Source: an uncultured Psychrobacter sp.
GTDB taxonomy: Bacteria; Pseudomonadota; Gammaproteobacteria; Pseudomonadales; Moraxellaceae
Assembly: GCA_947489525.1 (NCBI GenBank)
Contig: CANLDW010000001.1
Coordinates: forward strand, 372,001 to 436,000
Length of the DNA stretch: 64,000 nt
Reading direction: 5' to 3'
Shown here one piece after another: positions 33,897 through 42,334 of the stretch. The notes under the pieces are model-generated. The model was not told where the DNA came from, did no database searches, and saw nothing but the letters and a program-made list of their open reading frames with translations. The position numbers and the translations under genes were made by a program. Numbering within the stretch: the stretch's first letter is position 1; every line of letters begins with the position of its first letter.

Positions 33897-35459
33897 TTAT
33901 AGTGGTTTCAATGCTTTTTGCACTGCTTGTTGCCATTTATTTAGGTGTCGCTTACGTTTAGCTTCTGACATACTTGGCTCAAAGATACGATCTACTTGCC
34001 ACGATGCCTGCATGGTACTCTCATCATACAAACCTGTTTTTATACCTGCTAGTAACGCGACTCCCTTTGCTGTAATCTCCGTATCTTTTGGACGTAGCAC
34101 GGGCACGTCTAGCAAATCTGCTTGAAACTGCATGAGTAGATCATTATTAGCAGCGCCCCCATCTACTCTAAGCTCGGTGAGCGCATGAGGACTGTCTTTT
34201 TGCATGGCAATCAGCACATCATACGTCTGATAAGCAACTGCTTCCAAGGCGGCGCGCGCAATGTGCGCTTTAGTAGTACCGCGGCTCATACCACTAATGC
34301 TAGCACTGATATCAGAGCGCCAATAAGGAGCGCCAAGACCGGTAAACGCAGGCAGTAAGACCACCTCTTCACTGCTATCTACTTGACGCGCAAGATCTTC
34401 CACATCACAGCTTTGCTCAATCATACCAAGATTATCACGCAGCCACTGTACAATAGCGCCTGCCATAAATACGCTACCCTCGAGCGCATAAGTGACTTCT
34501 TTTTGCGGGGGCTGCAACAGGCGTTTACCCGATTGCACGATTTGATTTAGCGATGAGGTATCGATACGCGTCGGTGTGCCTTTACGCTGCCATCCTATTG
34601 TGGTCAACAGTTTATGTTCACTAAGTCTAGGCGTCTGCCCGATATTCATCAGCATAAAACAGCCAGTGCCATAAGTGTTTTTGGCCATACCAGCATCAAG
34701 ACAGCCTTGACCGAATAACGCGGCATGCTGATCCCCAAGTACCGCTTGAATCGGAATCTGCTTAGCAAATAGTCCCTTTTTGGTCTTACCAAAGTCGCCA
34801 TCTGAGGCCAGCACTTTGGGGAGTATACTCAGCGGTATTTTAAAGCGCGCGCACAGTGTCTCCGACCACGCAAGCTTATGAATATCATAAAGCAGCGTCC
34901 GTGAGGCATTAGTAATATCAATGACGTGCTCGCCTCCCGTTAGCTTGTAAATGAGCCAGCTGTCAACTGTACCGACGGCGATTTCATCCTTGCTAATACG
35001 AGCACTAATCTTTGGCGTATTCTCCAGCAGCCATGCGATTTTGCTGGCGCTGAAATATGGATCTACGCGCAGACCTGTAATCTGCTCTACGTCCTGTACA
35101 GCGCTCTTATCGCTTGCCAGCGCCGCACAGGTGTCTGCCGTGCGCCTGTCTTGCCAAATAATGGCAGGCGCCAGTGCGCGACCTGTTTTTTTGTCCCACA
35201 TGACGATAGATTCGCGCTGATTGGTAATGGCAATGCTGGTCACATCAGTCGCTAGTAGTCCCGCTTGATTGATGACATCGTGCGCACAGCTGATCTGCGT
35301 CTGCCAGATTTGCTGGGCATCTTGCTCAACGAAGTCTGGCATTGGCGTTTGCAAGGTGGTCGGCTTTTGCACGATGTTGATCGCCTGTGCCTGATCATTA
35401 TAGAGTATCGCTCGACTTGAGGTCGTCCCTTGATCCAGCGCTAATATATATCCTGCCAT
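33897..35459 (-). CDS. glpK: Glycerol kinase
   Basis: GlpK phosphorylates glycerol with ATP to glycerol-3-phosphate in the cytoplasm. The 520-aa FGGY-family protein begins with the phosphate-1 motif LALDQGTTSSRAILYN. It continues with the conserved IWQDRRT, LGDQHAALFGQGC, the NTYGTGCFMLMN segment and AYWRSDISASISGMSRGT. The C-terminal signature RVDGGAANNDLLMQFQADLL completes the match. GAGGAG precedes the ATG. No glpF, glpD or glpR lies next to it, so the kinase stands alone here. Confidence 0.95.
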   Translation of the reverse strand: MAGYILALDQGTTSSRAILYNDQAQAINIVQKPTTLQTPMPDFVEQDAQQIWQTQISCAHDVINQAGLLATDVTSIAITNQRESIVMWDKKTGRALAPAIIWQDRRTADTCAALASDKSAVQDVEQITGLRVDPYFSASKIAWLLENTPKISARISKDEIAVGTVDSWLIYKLTGGEHVIDITNASRTLLYDIHKLAWSETLCARFKIPLSILPKVLASDGDFGKTKKGLFAKQIPIQAVLGDQHAALFGQGCLDAGMAKNTYGTGCFMLMNIGQTPRLSEHKLLTTIGWQRKGTPTRIDTSSLNQIVQSGKRLLQPPQKEVTYALEGSVFMAGAIVQWLRDNLGMIEQSCDVEDLARQVDSSEEVVLLPAFTGLGAPYWRSDISASISGMSRGTTKAHIARAALEAVAYQTYDVLIAMQKDSPHALTELRVDGGAANNDLLMQFQADLLDVPVLRPKDTEITAKGVALLAGIKTGLYDESTMQASWQVDRIFEPSMSEAKRKRHLNKWQQAVQKALKPL

Positions 35460-35965
35460 CCTCTGCTCTCCTCTCTATAATCAAAATCTTTACTGTCCCT
35501 ATTCTATACCGCTCAAACAGCCTTGTGTTATCTAAGATTAGCGTCAAGCTACTAAGCTCCACCTATATTTTTAATATGTCTTCCTATTTCATCTCATGGT
35601 TAAAACTACTTATCTATACCCATAAACAAATAATGTTATGCTTGATACCAAAGTGCACGAAAGTTCGTATAAACCACTTATACCTAAATTGCAAGCGTAG
35701 GATAAGTATTGACTCGTCATGTTTAGATGACTACAGTGTGGCTTGTTTTATTCTAGCCTTTTTTTATTGCGTACCGCTTATTTATCATAACCCCTATAAC
35801 TTATGTGACTATATGACACGGTAAAATACGTGACACGGCAAAATACAGTCAGTTGCAGATAAAATTACAGTGTGAGGTTAGGGGCGCAACAAGAGGACTA
35901 GTAGATGCAAAAAATAAACAGATAGCACCTAAATATTCAGCGTTTTGACTGACGGCTTCTTCTCT
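35460..35965. other. Divergent intergenic region glpK / efflux operon
   Basis: This is 506 bp with no convincing gene; a 145-codon plus-strand frame overlapping the glpK start looks like a shadow. It holds the 17-bp tandem duplication at 35814-35847 and must contain promoters for both directions. Confidence 0.6.
35814..35847. repeat. 17-bp tandem duplication
   Basis: TGACACGGTAAAATACG at 35814-35830 is repeated at 35831-35847 with two differences, about 120 bp before the TolC-like gene. Confidence 0.85.
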
Positions 35966-37678
35966 ATGACATCTATCTCAACCTTTTTGCCTATTGCGAC
36001 TGTTATGCTTTTAGGGGTCTCAATTCCTGCACTAGCAGATACTACTGCCTTTAACCACACAGCGGTTACAGACGAGACACTTTATGAAACCTCTACGGGT
36101 ATAACACCTATCGTTGAGGCATATGCGGTTTCAGCTCCAAGTAACGCCGCCTCTACTCAAACGACTACTGCTACTTATATTTTTAACGACGCTACTGATG
36201 TTGTGGTCGCTGACCTACAGCATCCTTTGACGACTGTTATTGATCCTGTCACGCAAAAAGCTATCGATAGTAGCTATCCAATCGAGGTTGAGAGCTTTTT
36301 AAGTCTTGAAAAAGCTCAGGACATTTTGCTGCAAGTCTCCCCAAAACTTGCTGCCAATGAGGCCGCTATCGCTGCCAGCGACTACCAAACGGACGCACTA
36401 AAAACTATTGATAGCCCTTTTGTATTCGCTCAAGTGTCCGCCAGTACATACAAAGTTCAAAAAGATGTTGACTTAACTTCACTTAAAAATGAGATTAGAA
36501 ATGGCGTGGCAAATGGGTCTGATAGTGCTAATGGTTTAGACGGTGCACTCCCGCCTACGCCGCCTCTGGCAAGCTTGCCAAACTTTGGGGAGCTGCTTAG
36601 TGAGCGTATTCCAGACTCGTATGACTTTGAGCGCTCGGGGTCGACTGCGGGCGCAGGTCTTGGTTTTGCTTGGCCGATCTATACGGCTGGACGTACTAAA
36701 GCCCTGACAGGGGCGTCCGATGCACGCACGCAAGAAGCCATAGCAGACAGCGTTATCGATAAAAACGAGTTATACCATACCTTGATAGAGCGTTATTTTG
36801 AGGCACAGTTGGCGATTATCGCCGCTTATTTGCGCGAAGATGCCTACGAGACCTTGCAGCAAACGGACTATACGGCACAGCGTCTGTTTGAAGAAGGATT
36901 CATCTCCCGCGTGGAGCGCTTGGAGGCACAGTCCGCACTCGCTGATGCAAAAAGCGAATCCATTCAGGCCAACAACAACGCCCGCCTAGCTATGATCGCT
37001 TTGCAGCGCCTACTGCGTACCCCTTACCGTATTAAGCCCACCACACCTCTATTTGTATCGAGTCATCCGCTGCGTGATGTCAGCTACTTCCAAGATTTGG
37101 CATTAAGTCGTCACCCTGGACTACAAAAAGTTGCCGCAAAACGCCTACAAGCCAAGCAGCTACGTGACTTATCAGATACCGGCTACAAGCCTACAGTAAT
37201 GCTTTACGGCTATGGTCAGGCTGAAGAAAAACCAAGCTGGATTGCAGGAGTTTCAGCGAGTTGGAAGCTGTGGGGCGGGCTGGATAAAACCGCGTCGATC
37301 GCCTCAAGTAACGCGCGCATCCGTCAAGCGGATCTCTCTGAGATTGAAGTTAGTGATAATCTGTTGTTGCTGGTTGAAAAAAACTGGAACGACGTCAACA
37401 ACGCTCAAGCTCGCTATCAGGCGCTGCAAAGCAATGTTGATCTAGCAGAAGAAGTGCTACGCCTGCGCCGCCTTGGACTAGAAGAGGGCGTGAATACCAC
37501 AGTCGATGTCGTCCAAGCGCAAACACAAACGCTCAAAGCGCGTACCCAGCAGGCGCAAGCGGCTAATGATTACGTACAGGCACTAGCGGCATTAATGGAA
37601 AGCTGCGGAACACCGCTGGCGTTTAACACGTATTTGCAAGCTGCTGATATACGCCTGCCAACTTTGTATACAGAATAA
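35966..37678 (+). CDS. TolC-like outer membrane efflux protein
   Basis: This is an outer-membrane factor of the TolC/OMF family, 570 aa from the ATG at 35966 (MTSISTFLPIATVML..., signal peptide to about ALA-D, residue 25). A TTG at 35945 would spoil the signal sequence. An N-terminal region of about 85 residues precedes the first OEP repeat (LSLEKAQDILLQVSPKLAANEAAI). The barrel-entry segment GAGLGFAWPIYTAGRTKALTGASD and the second repeat (ALSRHPGLQKVAAKRLQAKQL...) follow, with WKLWGGLDKTASIASSNARI near the end. It is first of five genes with a membrane protein, an HlyD adaptor and two ABC-2 permeases, so it is very likely the outer-membrane exit of that exporter. Confidence 0.88.
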   Translation: MTSISTFLPIATVMLLGVSIPALADTTAFNHTAVTDETLYETSTGITPIVEAYAVSAPSNAASTQTTTATYIFNDATDVVVADLQHPLTTVIDPVTQKAIDSSYPIEVESFLSLEKAQDILLQVSPKLAANEAAIAASDYQTDALKTIDSPFVFAQVSASTYKVQKDVDLTSLKNEIRNGVANGSDSANGLDGALPPTPPLASLPNFGELLSERIPDSYDFERSGSTAGAGLGFAWPIYTAGRTKALTGASDARTQEAIADSVIDKNELYHTLIERYFEAQLAIIAAYLREDAYETLQQTDYTAQRLFEEGFISRVERLEAQSALADAKSESIQANNNARLAMIALQRLLRTPYRIKPTTPLFVSSHPLRDVSYFQDLALSRHPGLQKVAAKRLQAKQLRDLSDTGYKPTVMLYGYGQAEEKPSWIAGVSASWKLWGGLDKTASIASSNARIRQADLSEIEVSDNLLLLVEKNWNDVNNAQARYQALQSNVDLAEEVLRLRRLGLEEGVNTTVDVVQAQTQTLKARTQQAQAANDYVQALAALMESCGTPLAFNTYLQAADIRLPTLYTE

Positions 37679-37698
37679 AACTAGGGATAACGTACACT

Positions 37699-38562
37699 AT
37701 GGATAAATCTAACTCTAAAGTATCACATTGGTTATCACTTTTGCTGCAATCATGGCGCACAGCTAATCAATCACACGTTTGGGCGCACTGTGCTAGCGTC
37801 GGTTTCTTCGGCTTTTTATCTATCTTTCCAGTGATGGCTGTCTTTGTACTACTTTATGGTCTCATATTCTCGCCAGCTGAGATGCAAGAACAAATTGCCT
37901 TACTGCGCTCATTTATACCTGCATCTGTTTATGAGGTCTTGAATAACCGCTTAAGCGATCTGGCTGAAAACACCACTTCACGCTTAACGTTTAGCCTCCT
38001 ACTCTCAAGTATCTTAGCGCTCTATGCAGGCTCCAAAGGTGTTAAATATTTGATTATATTGGTCAACTTAGCCTTTCATATCACCCAAGAGCGCGGTTTT
38101 ATACAGCGCACGATACGCTCCTTGATCCTAACGCTCGCTGCACTGATCGTATTGATTGTCGCTATCTCCTCCATCGCTATTGTACCCGTCGCTGCCGCCT
38201 ATTTTCCTTTCCCACAAATAGCTGAGACTATTGCACTCTGGAGTCGCTGGCCGATATTAGCAGGCATCATATTTATCAGCTTTTTAGGTCTTTATCGTTT
38301 TGCTCCTAATCGCAAAGCTACCGATCTAAAAAAACTCATTCCGGGGGCGGCTTTAGCGACGGTTCTTTGGATCTTATTGTCCGTGCTGTTTTCGATCTAT
38401 GTACAAAACTTTAATAACTATAGCGCTGAGTTTGGCGCGCTCTCCGCAGCTGTTGTCATTATGCTGTGGCTATACTATTCGGCTTTTATTGTCGCGCTTG
38501 GCGCTATTTATAACTTTGAACACATAGAAAGATCCAAACCTTATGCGACTCGTGTGTACTAG
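37699..38562 (+). CDS. YihY/BrkB-family inner membrane protein
   Basis: This is a 287-aa protein of the YihY/virulence-factor BrkB family, an integral membrane family of uncertain function long mislabelled as RNase BN. It has about six membrane helices. The family hallmarks are HCASVGFFGFLSIFPVMAVFVLLYG near the N-terminus, the YAGSKGVKYLI segment, RFAPNRK in the second half and LWLYYSAFIVALGAIYN before the end. It lies 20 bp after the TolC-like gene and 60 bp before the HlyD gene. Its place inside an export operon is unusual and suggests an accessory role. Confidence 0.85.
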   Translation: MDKSNSKVSHWLSLLLQSWRTANQSHVWAHCASVGFFGFLSIFPVMAVFVLLYGLIFSPAEMQEQIALLRSFIPASVYEVLNNRLSDLAENTTSRLTFSLLLSSILALYAGSKGVKYLIILVNLAFHITQERGFIQRTIRSLILTLAALIVLIVAISSIAIVPVAAAYFPFPQIAETIALWSRWPILAGIIFISFLGLYRFAPNRKATDLKKLIPGAALATVLWILLSVLFSIYVQNFNNYSAEFGALSAAVVIMLWLYYSAFIVALGAIYNFEHIERSKPYATRVY

Positions 38563-38622
38563 CCGGCAGGGTTGCTTTTTATAAATGACTCATAACTTTA
38601 CCCTTTTAGGACTTTTGCTATC

Positions 38623-39813
38623 ATGTCTGAATCTCATAATAAATCTGACGATCACATACCTCTTGACCCAGCTTATGATGAGCAAACCATTAAACCTAGT
38701 GCTGATCAAGAGCGTGTAGCAGCTGATGATAAGCGTCATAAGACTAGCGATAAGTCCTCACTCATAAAAAAAGGCTTGCTCATCGTAGCGGTGATCGCGG
38801 TACTTGGCGTCATCGCCTATGGACTGCTTAAAAGCGTTGATGACAGTACGCCCAGTGAGGTTACTTTTCAAGGTCAAATGCAAATGCAGCAAACGTCCAT
38901 TAGCGCTAAAGTACCTGGACGTATCGCTACTATTTTAGTGACCGAAGGTGATGAGGTTAAGAGCGGTCAACAACTCATTGAGATGGAGTCGCCTGAGATT
39001 AATGCGCGTATCAATCAAGCGCGTGCGGCTCGCGACGCGGCGCAAAGCCAGCTCGACAAAGCACAGAACGGCGCCCGTCCGCAGGAGATCGCCCAAGCCC
39101 GCGCCGCATGGCAAGCAGAAAAAGCGGCGTCTGAGCTGGCGGCGAATACCTATGAGCGTATCAATCGCTTGTACCAAGAAGGTCTGATGTCACGACAAAA
39201 ACGCGATGAAGCTTACACTACTTATCTGGCTCAGAGTGATAAAACAGAGGCAGCACGCTTGCAGTACGAGCTTGCTGTTGAAGGTACACGCAGTGAGGAT
39301 GAAGCAGGTGCTACTGCCCAAGTGGCGCAGGCAGAAGCTAAGCTTGAAGAAGCCATGGTTGCAAAGGACGAAGCTAATTTAAAAAGTCCTATTGCGGGTA
39401 TCGTCGATGATATTATTGTCAATGTCGGTGAAGTCGTCGGACAAGGCGTTCCGCTTTTGACGCTCGTTGACACTGATGATCAGTGGGTGGTGTTAAACGT
39501 GACTGAGACCTACCTAAACCACTTCACTATTGGTCAAGAGTTCACAGGTACGATCCCTGCTTTAAATACGTCATCTGCTAAAGGTTCTTATAAAGCGACT
39601 TTTAAAGTTTATTCCTCTTCGGTACTATCAGATTTTGCGACGTGGCGACCTACCAATAACGATGATGGTTTTGATGTGCGTACCTTTGAGATCAAAGCCC
39701 GCCCGACTACGCCAGACCCGCGCGTGCGCTCAGGTATGAGCGTGATCGTCACTATTGATACGCAAGCGATGGACGCGCCAGGAATCAATCAAACGACACA
39801 GGTGCAAGAGTAG
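38623..39813 (+). CDS. HlyD/MFP-type membrane-fusion protein
   Basis: This is a 396-aa periplasmic adaptor of the HlyD/EmrA/YbhG type. A hydrophilic cytoplasmic N-terminus of about 48 residues is followed by one membrane helix (GLLIVAVIAVLGVIAYGLL, about 51-69). A biotinyl-lipoyl half (ISAKVPGRIATILVTEGDEVKSGQ) comes next, then a long alpha-hairpin rich in Ala/Gln/Glu (about 125-245). The second lipoyl half is LKSPIAGIVDDIIVNVGEVVGQG, followed by the beta-barrel domain. Its stop lies 3 bp before the first permease start. It should bridge the permeases and the TolC-like protein. Confidence 0.9.
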   Translation: MSESHNKSDDHIPLDPAYDEQTIKPSADQERVAADDKRHKTSDKSSLIKKGLLIVAVIAVLGVIAYGLLKSVDDSTPSEVTFQGQMQMQQTSISAKVPGRIATILVTEGDEVKSGQQLIEMESPEINARINQARAARDAAQSQLDKAQNGARPQEIAQARAAWQAEKAASELAANTYERINRLYQEGLMSRQKRDEAYTTYLAQSDKTEAARLQYELAVEGTRSEDEAGATAQVAQAEAKLEEAMVAKDEANLKSPIAGIVDDIIVNVGEVVGQGVPLLTLVDTDDQWVVLNVTETYLNHFTIGQEFTGTIPALNTSSAKGSYKATFKVYSSSVLSDFATWRPTNNDDGFDVRTFEIKARPTTPDPRVRSGMSVIVTIDTQAMDAPGINQTTQVQE

Positions 39814-39816
39814 ACT

Positions 39817-41127
39817 ATGTCACTCATTCGTGTCTTTGTACGCAGCGCTACCTATGAGCGGCGGTTTTTTAGCAATAATCCATGGGATCTGGCGATGATT
39901 GTACTGATCCCCTTTGTTACTATCCTTGTTATTTGGTGGATATTTGCGCAAACGCAGATCACTAATCTGCCTATCGGCGTGATTGATCATGACCAAAGTC
40001 CACTCTCAAACACCTTGACTCGCTATCTAGACACAGCTCCTGATCTGAGCGTCGCGCGCCTGTACCCTAGTAGTGACGAAGCGCAGAACAGCATTTTACA
40101 GCGTGATATCTATGCTATCGTGACGATTCCTGAGGACTTTGAGCGCCGCGCCTTATCTGGCAAGCCTGCTCCTATCGTCCTGCAAGTCAATGCCCAATAC
40201 GGTACGCACTCGGGTATTGTCCAAAAAGGAGTGCAGTCGGTCGTCGGTACGCTATCGGCAGGGGTTGAGATGCAGCGCTTAGTCAAGCAAGGTACCAACG
40301 CAAGACAAGCAGCGACTGCCTATTCACCTATTGGTATCAAGCGCGTCAGCCTGTTTAACGCGGCGAACAACTATCAGCAGTTTTTGGCTTCGACGATTAT
40401 TCCTGCGCTACTTCATATTTTAGCTATGGTCGTTGGCGCAACGACCATAGGACGCGAGCTGCGCGATAAACATATTGGACACTGGTATCGTTTTATTGCA
40501 ACGGGCACGGCGGATAGTTGTAGAGAGTTAGGTGCGGCTGTTCATAATGATCAGAGCGTTGATGAGAAGGGAGCTGAGGATAGGACTATTGATGCTAAAG
40601 TAATGTCTCAATCCAAACCTACAGACGTAAGTTTTGTAGTGATACTAGCAGGCTTGGCTGGTAAATACTTTTGGCCAGGGCTTGCCTACGCGCTATGGGC
40701 GCTACTAGCGATAGTCTTAAGTACCCATTTAAAAGACATTGCAGCTCCTTCGGTACTTATGAGCTACATTAGCCTTGTATTCCTGTTGCTATTATCGTTT
40801 TGGCTCGGTGCCATCTTTACGTTAGGCTCGTTTTCGCTGCGCGCAGGCTTGTCAGCAGCTGGCTTTATCTCCGCGCCCTCCTATGCCTTTGCCGGTATTA
40901 CTTATCCTTATATTGCTATTCGTGACAGTGCTAAATACTGGGCGGACGCTCTACCCCTGACCCATTACCTCAAGCTACACATTGCGCAACTGCAAATGCA
41001 AGCGCCCATTATGATCTCACTACCTATCGTTTATGGACTGGCGCTGGCGACACTCATCGCTATGGCGCTCACCGCACTATTAACGAAGTATGCGCTGGCT
41101 CGCCCTGAGCGCTGGGGAGCCCGCTAA
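39817..41127 (+). CDS. ABC-2-type transporter permease 1
   Basis: This is a 436-aa permease of the ABC-2/YhhJ-YbhR type. A first helix (LAMIVLIPFVTILVIWWIFAQ) is followed by a large periplasmic domain (LPIGVIDHDQSPLSNTLTRYL...). Five more helices follow. Between the second and third helices is a hydrophilic insertion of about 50 residues (GTADSCRELGAAVHNDQSVD...) that the second permease lacks. Its last base overlaps the ATG of the next gene (TAATG), so translation is coupled. No ATP-binding subunit gene accompanies the pair. Confidence 0.87.
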   Translation: MSLIRVFVRSATYERRFFSNNPWDLAMIVLIPFVTILVIWWIFAQTQITNLPIGVIDHDQSPLSNTLTRYLDTAPDLSVARLYPSSDEAQNSILQRDIYAIVTIPEDFERRALSGKPAPIVLQVNAQYGTHSGIVQKGVQSVVGTLSAGVEMQRLVKQGTNARQAATAYSPIGIKRVSLFNAANNYQQFLASTIIPALLHILAMVVGATTIGRELRDKHIGHWYRFIATGTADSCRELGAAVHNDQSVDEKGAEDRTIDAKVMSQSKPTDVSFVVILAGLAGKYFWPGLAYALWALLAIVLSTHLKDIAAPSVLMSYISLVFLLLLSFWLGAIFTLGSFSLRAGLSAAGFISAPSYAFAGITYPYIAIRDSAKYWADALPLTHYLKLHIAQLQMQAPIMISLPIVYGLALATLIAMALTALLTKYALARPERWGAR

Positions 41128-42296
41128 TGACCGTTGAGACGAATAATAAAACGAGGTTAGGATTTTTTGTTAATTTTTTGCAGACTTTTAAAGATGTTCT
41201 GACTGATAACGGCGTAGTACTGATGCTTCTGATCGCACCCGTTATCTACGGCTTTTTTTATCCTTGGCCCTATTCGACTGAAGTCGTCGATCATGTACCC
41301 GTTGGCATTATTGACTATGATAACAGTGATCTGTCGCGCACGTTAGTACGCTACGCATCAGCGAGCCCGCAACTTGATACCCAGCGTTTTTTAAATGAGC
41401 AAGCCGCTAAGGAAGCCATCTGGGCAGATGAGATTGCCGGGTATATGATTATCCCAAGTGGTCTTGAACAGCATGTGTTCTCTGGTAAAAGTGCAAGCGT
41501 AAGTGTGCTTGCCAATGGTAGCTATTTTATTTTAAACAAAAGCGTACAGACAGGATTTTTGCAAGCAGTCAGTACCGTGTCAGCAGGCGTTGAGATTAAA
41601 AAAAATGTCGCTCAGGGTGCTTATGCCCCGCTGGCAGCAGCAAACACCCAAGCCATCCCTTTGCGTATTATTCCTTTATATAACCAAACCGAGGGCTACG
41701 GCTCTTATGTCGTGCCCGCCGTTTCTATTATTATCTTGCAGCAAACACTGCTCATGGCAACGGCTATGCTCATTGGTACATGGTATGAGCAGCGTCGGCA
41801 TATGACTAGTGTACGCGGCTGGCTTGGACGTATAGCAGCGCTGAGTACTTTGAGCTTTGTTATTGGCTGTTTTTTTTATGGCTGGGTGTTTGAGCTACAC
41901 CACTACCCGCGTGGTCAAAACATGCTGGGTAGTTTGCTGTTTTTGGCTCTGTTTTGTCCTACGGTTGCCACTTTAGGCTGTGTATTTGGTCTGTGGTTTC
42001 GCCAGCGGGAGCGCAGTCTACAGATTTTGATTTTCAGCTCGCTTCCGCTACTGTTTATCAGTGGTTATCCTTGGCCTGCCAATCAGTTGCCCCAAACACT
42101 GCAAGTTCTGCGTTGGCTGGTGCCAACGACGCCTGGGATCAATACCTCCGTGCAATTGAACCAGATGGGCGCAAGCCTAGCGCAAGTATCTACTGGGTTT
42201 TACGCACTAGCGGGTCTACTGCTTTTTTACTTCATCATACTGCTCATTATATGTCGCACCCAAAAAAAGCGCCTACCGTATCGTAGACGCTTTTGA
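41127..42296 (+). CDS. ABC-2-type transporter permease 2
   Basis: This is a 389-aa paralog of the preceding permease with the same architecture. The first helix is VLMLLIAPVIYGFFYPWPYS, the periplasmic domain starts VPVGIIDYDNSDLSRTLVRYA and matches permease 1 nearly motif by motif (for example VSAGVEIKKNVAQG against LSAGVEMQRLVKQG), and a C-terminal block of about five helices ends in a basic tail RTQKKRLPYRRRF. Its last codons lie inside a terminator hairpin. The two permeases probably form a heterodimer. The energising ATPase is not encoded nearby. Confidence 0.87.
   Translation: MTVETNNKTRLGFFVNFLQTFKDVLTDNGVVLMLLIAPVIYGFFYPWPYSTEVVDHVPVGIIDYDNSDLSRTLVRYASASPQLDTQRFLNEQAAKEAIWADEIAGYMIIPSGLEQHVFSGKSASVSVLANGSYFILNKSVQTGFLQAVSTVSAGVEIKKNVAQGAYAPLAAANTQAIPLRIIPLYNQTEGYGSYVVPAVSIIILQQTLLMATAMLIGTWYEQRRHMTSVRGWLGRIAALSTLSFVIGCFFYGWVFELHHYPRGQNMLGSLLFLALFCPTVATLGCVFGLWFRQRERSLQILIFSSLPLLFISGYPWPANQLPQTLQVLRWLVPTTPGINTSVQLNQMGASLAQVSTGFYALAGLLLFYFIILLIICRTQKKRLPYRRRF
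42265..42294. terminator. Bidirectional terminator overlapping the permease 2 stop
   Basis: AAAAGCG-C-CTAC / GTAG-A-CGCTTTT forms a stem with one mismatch. It encodes the last residues of permease 2 and lies between convergent permease 2 and sthA. Confidence 0.7.
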
Positions 42297-42334
42297 TGCT
42301 TCAGATGTTTGACTGTCATTGACGTGCACTAACT

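Noticed and set aside
35387-35824. 145-codon plus-strand frame overlapping the glpK start
   Set aside because: It overlaps the glpK coding start antisense, has a poor start context and erratic composition; treated as non-coding.
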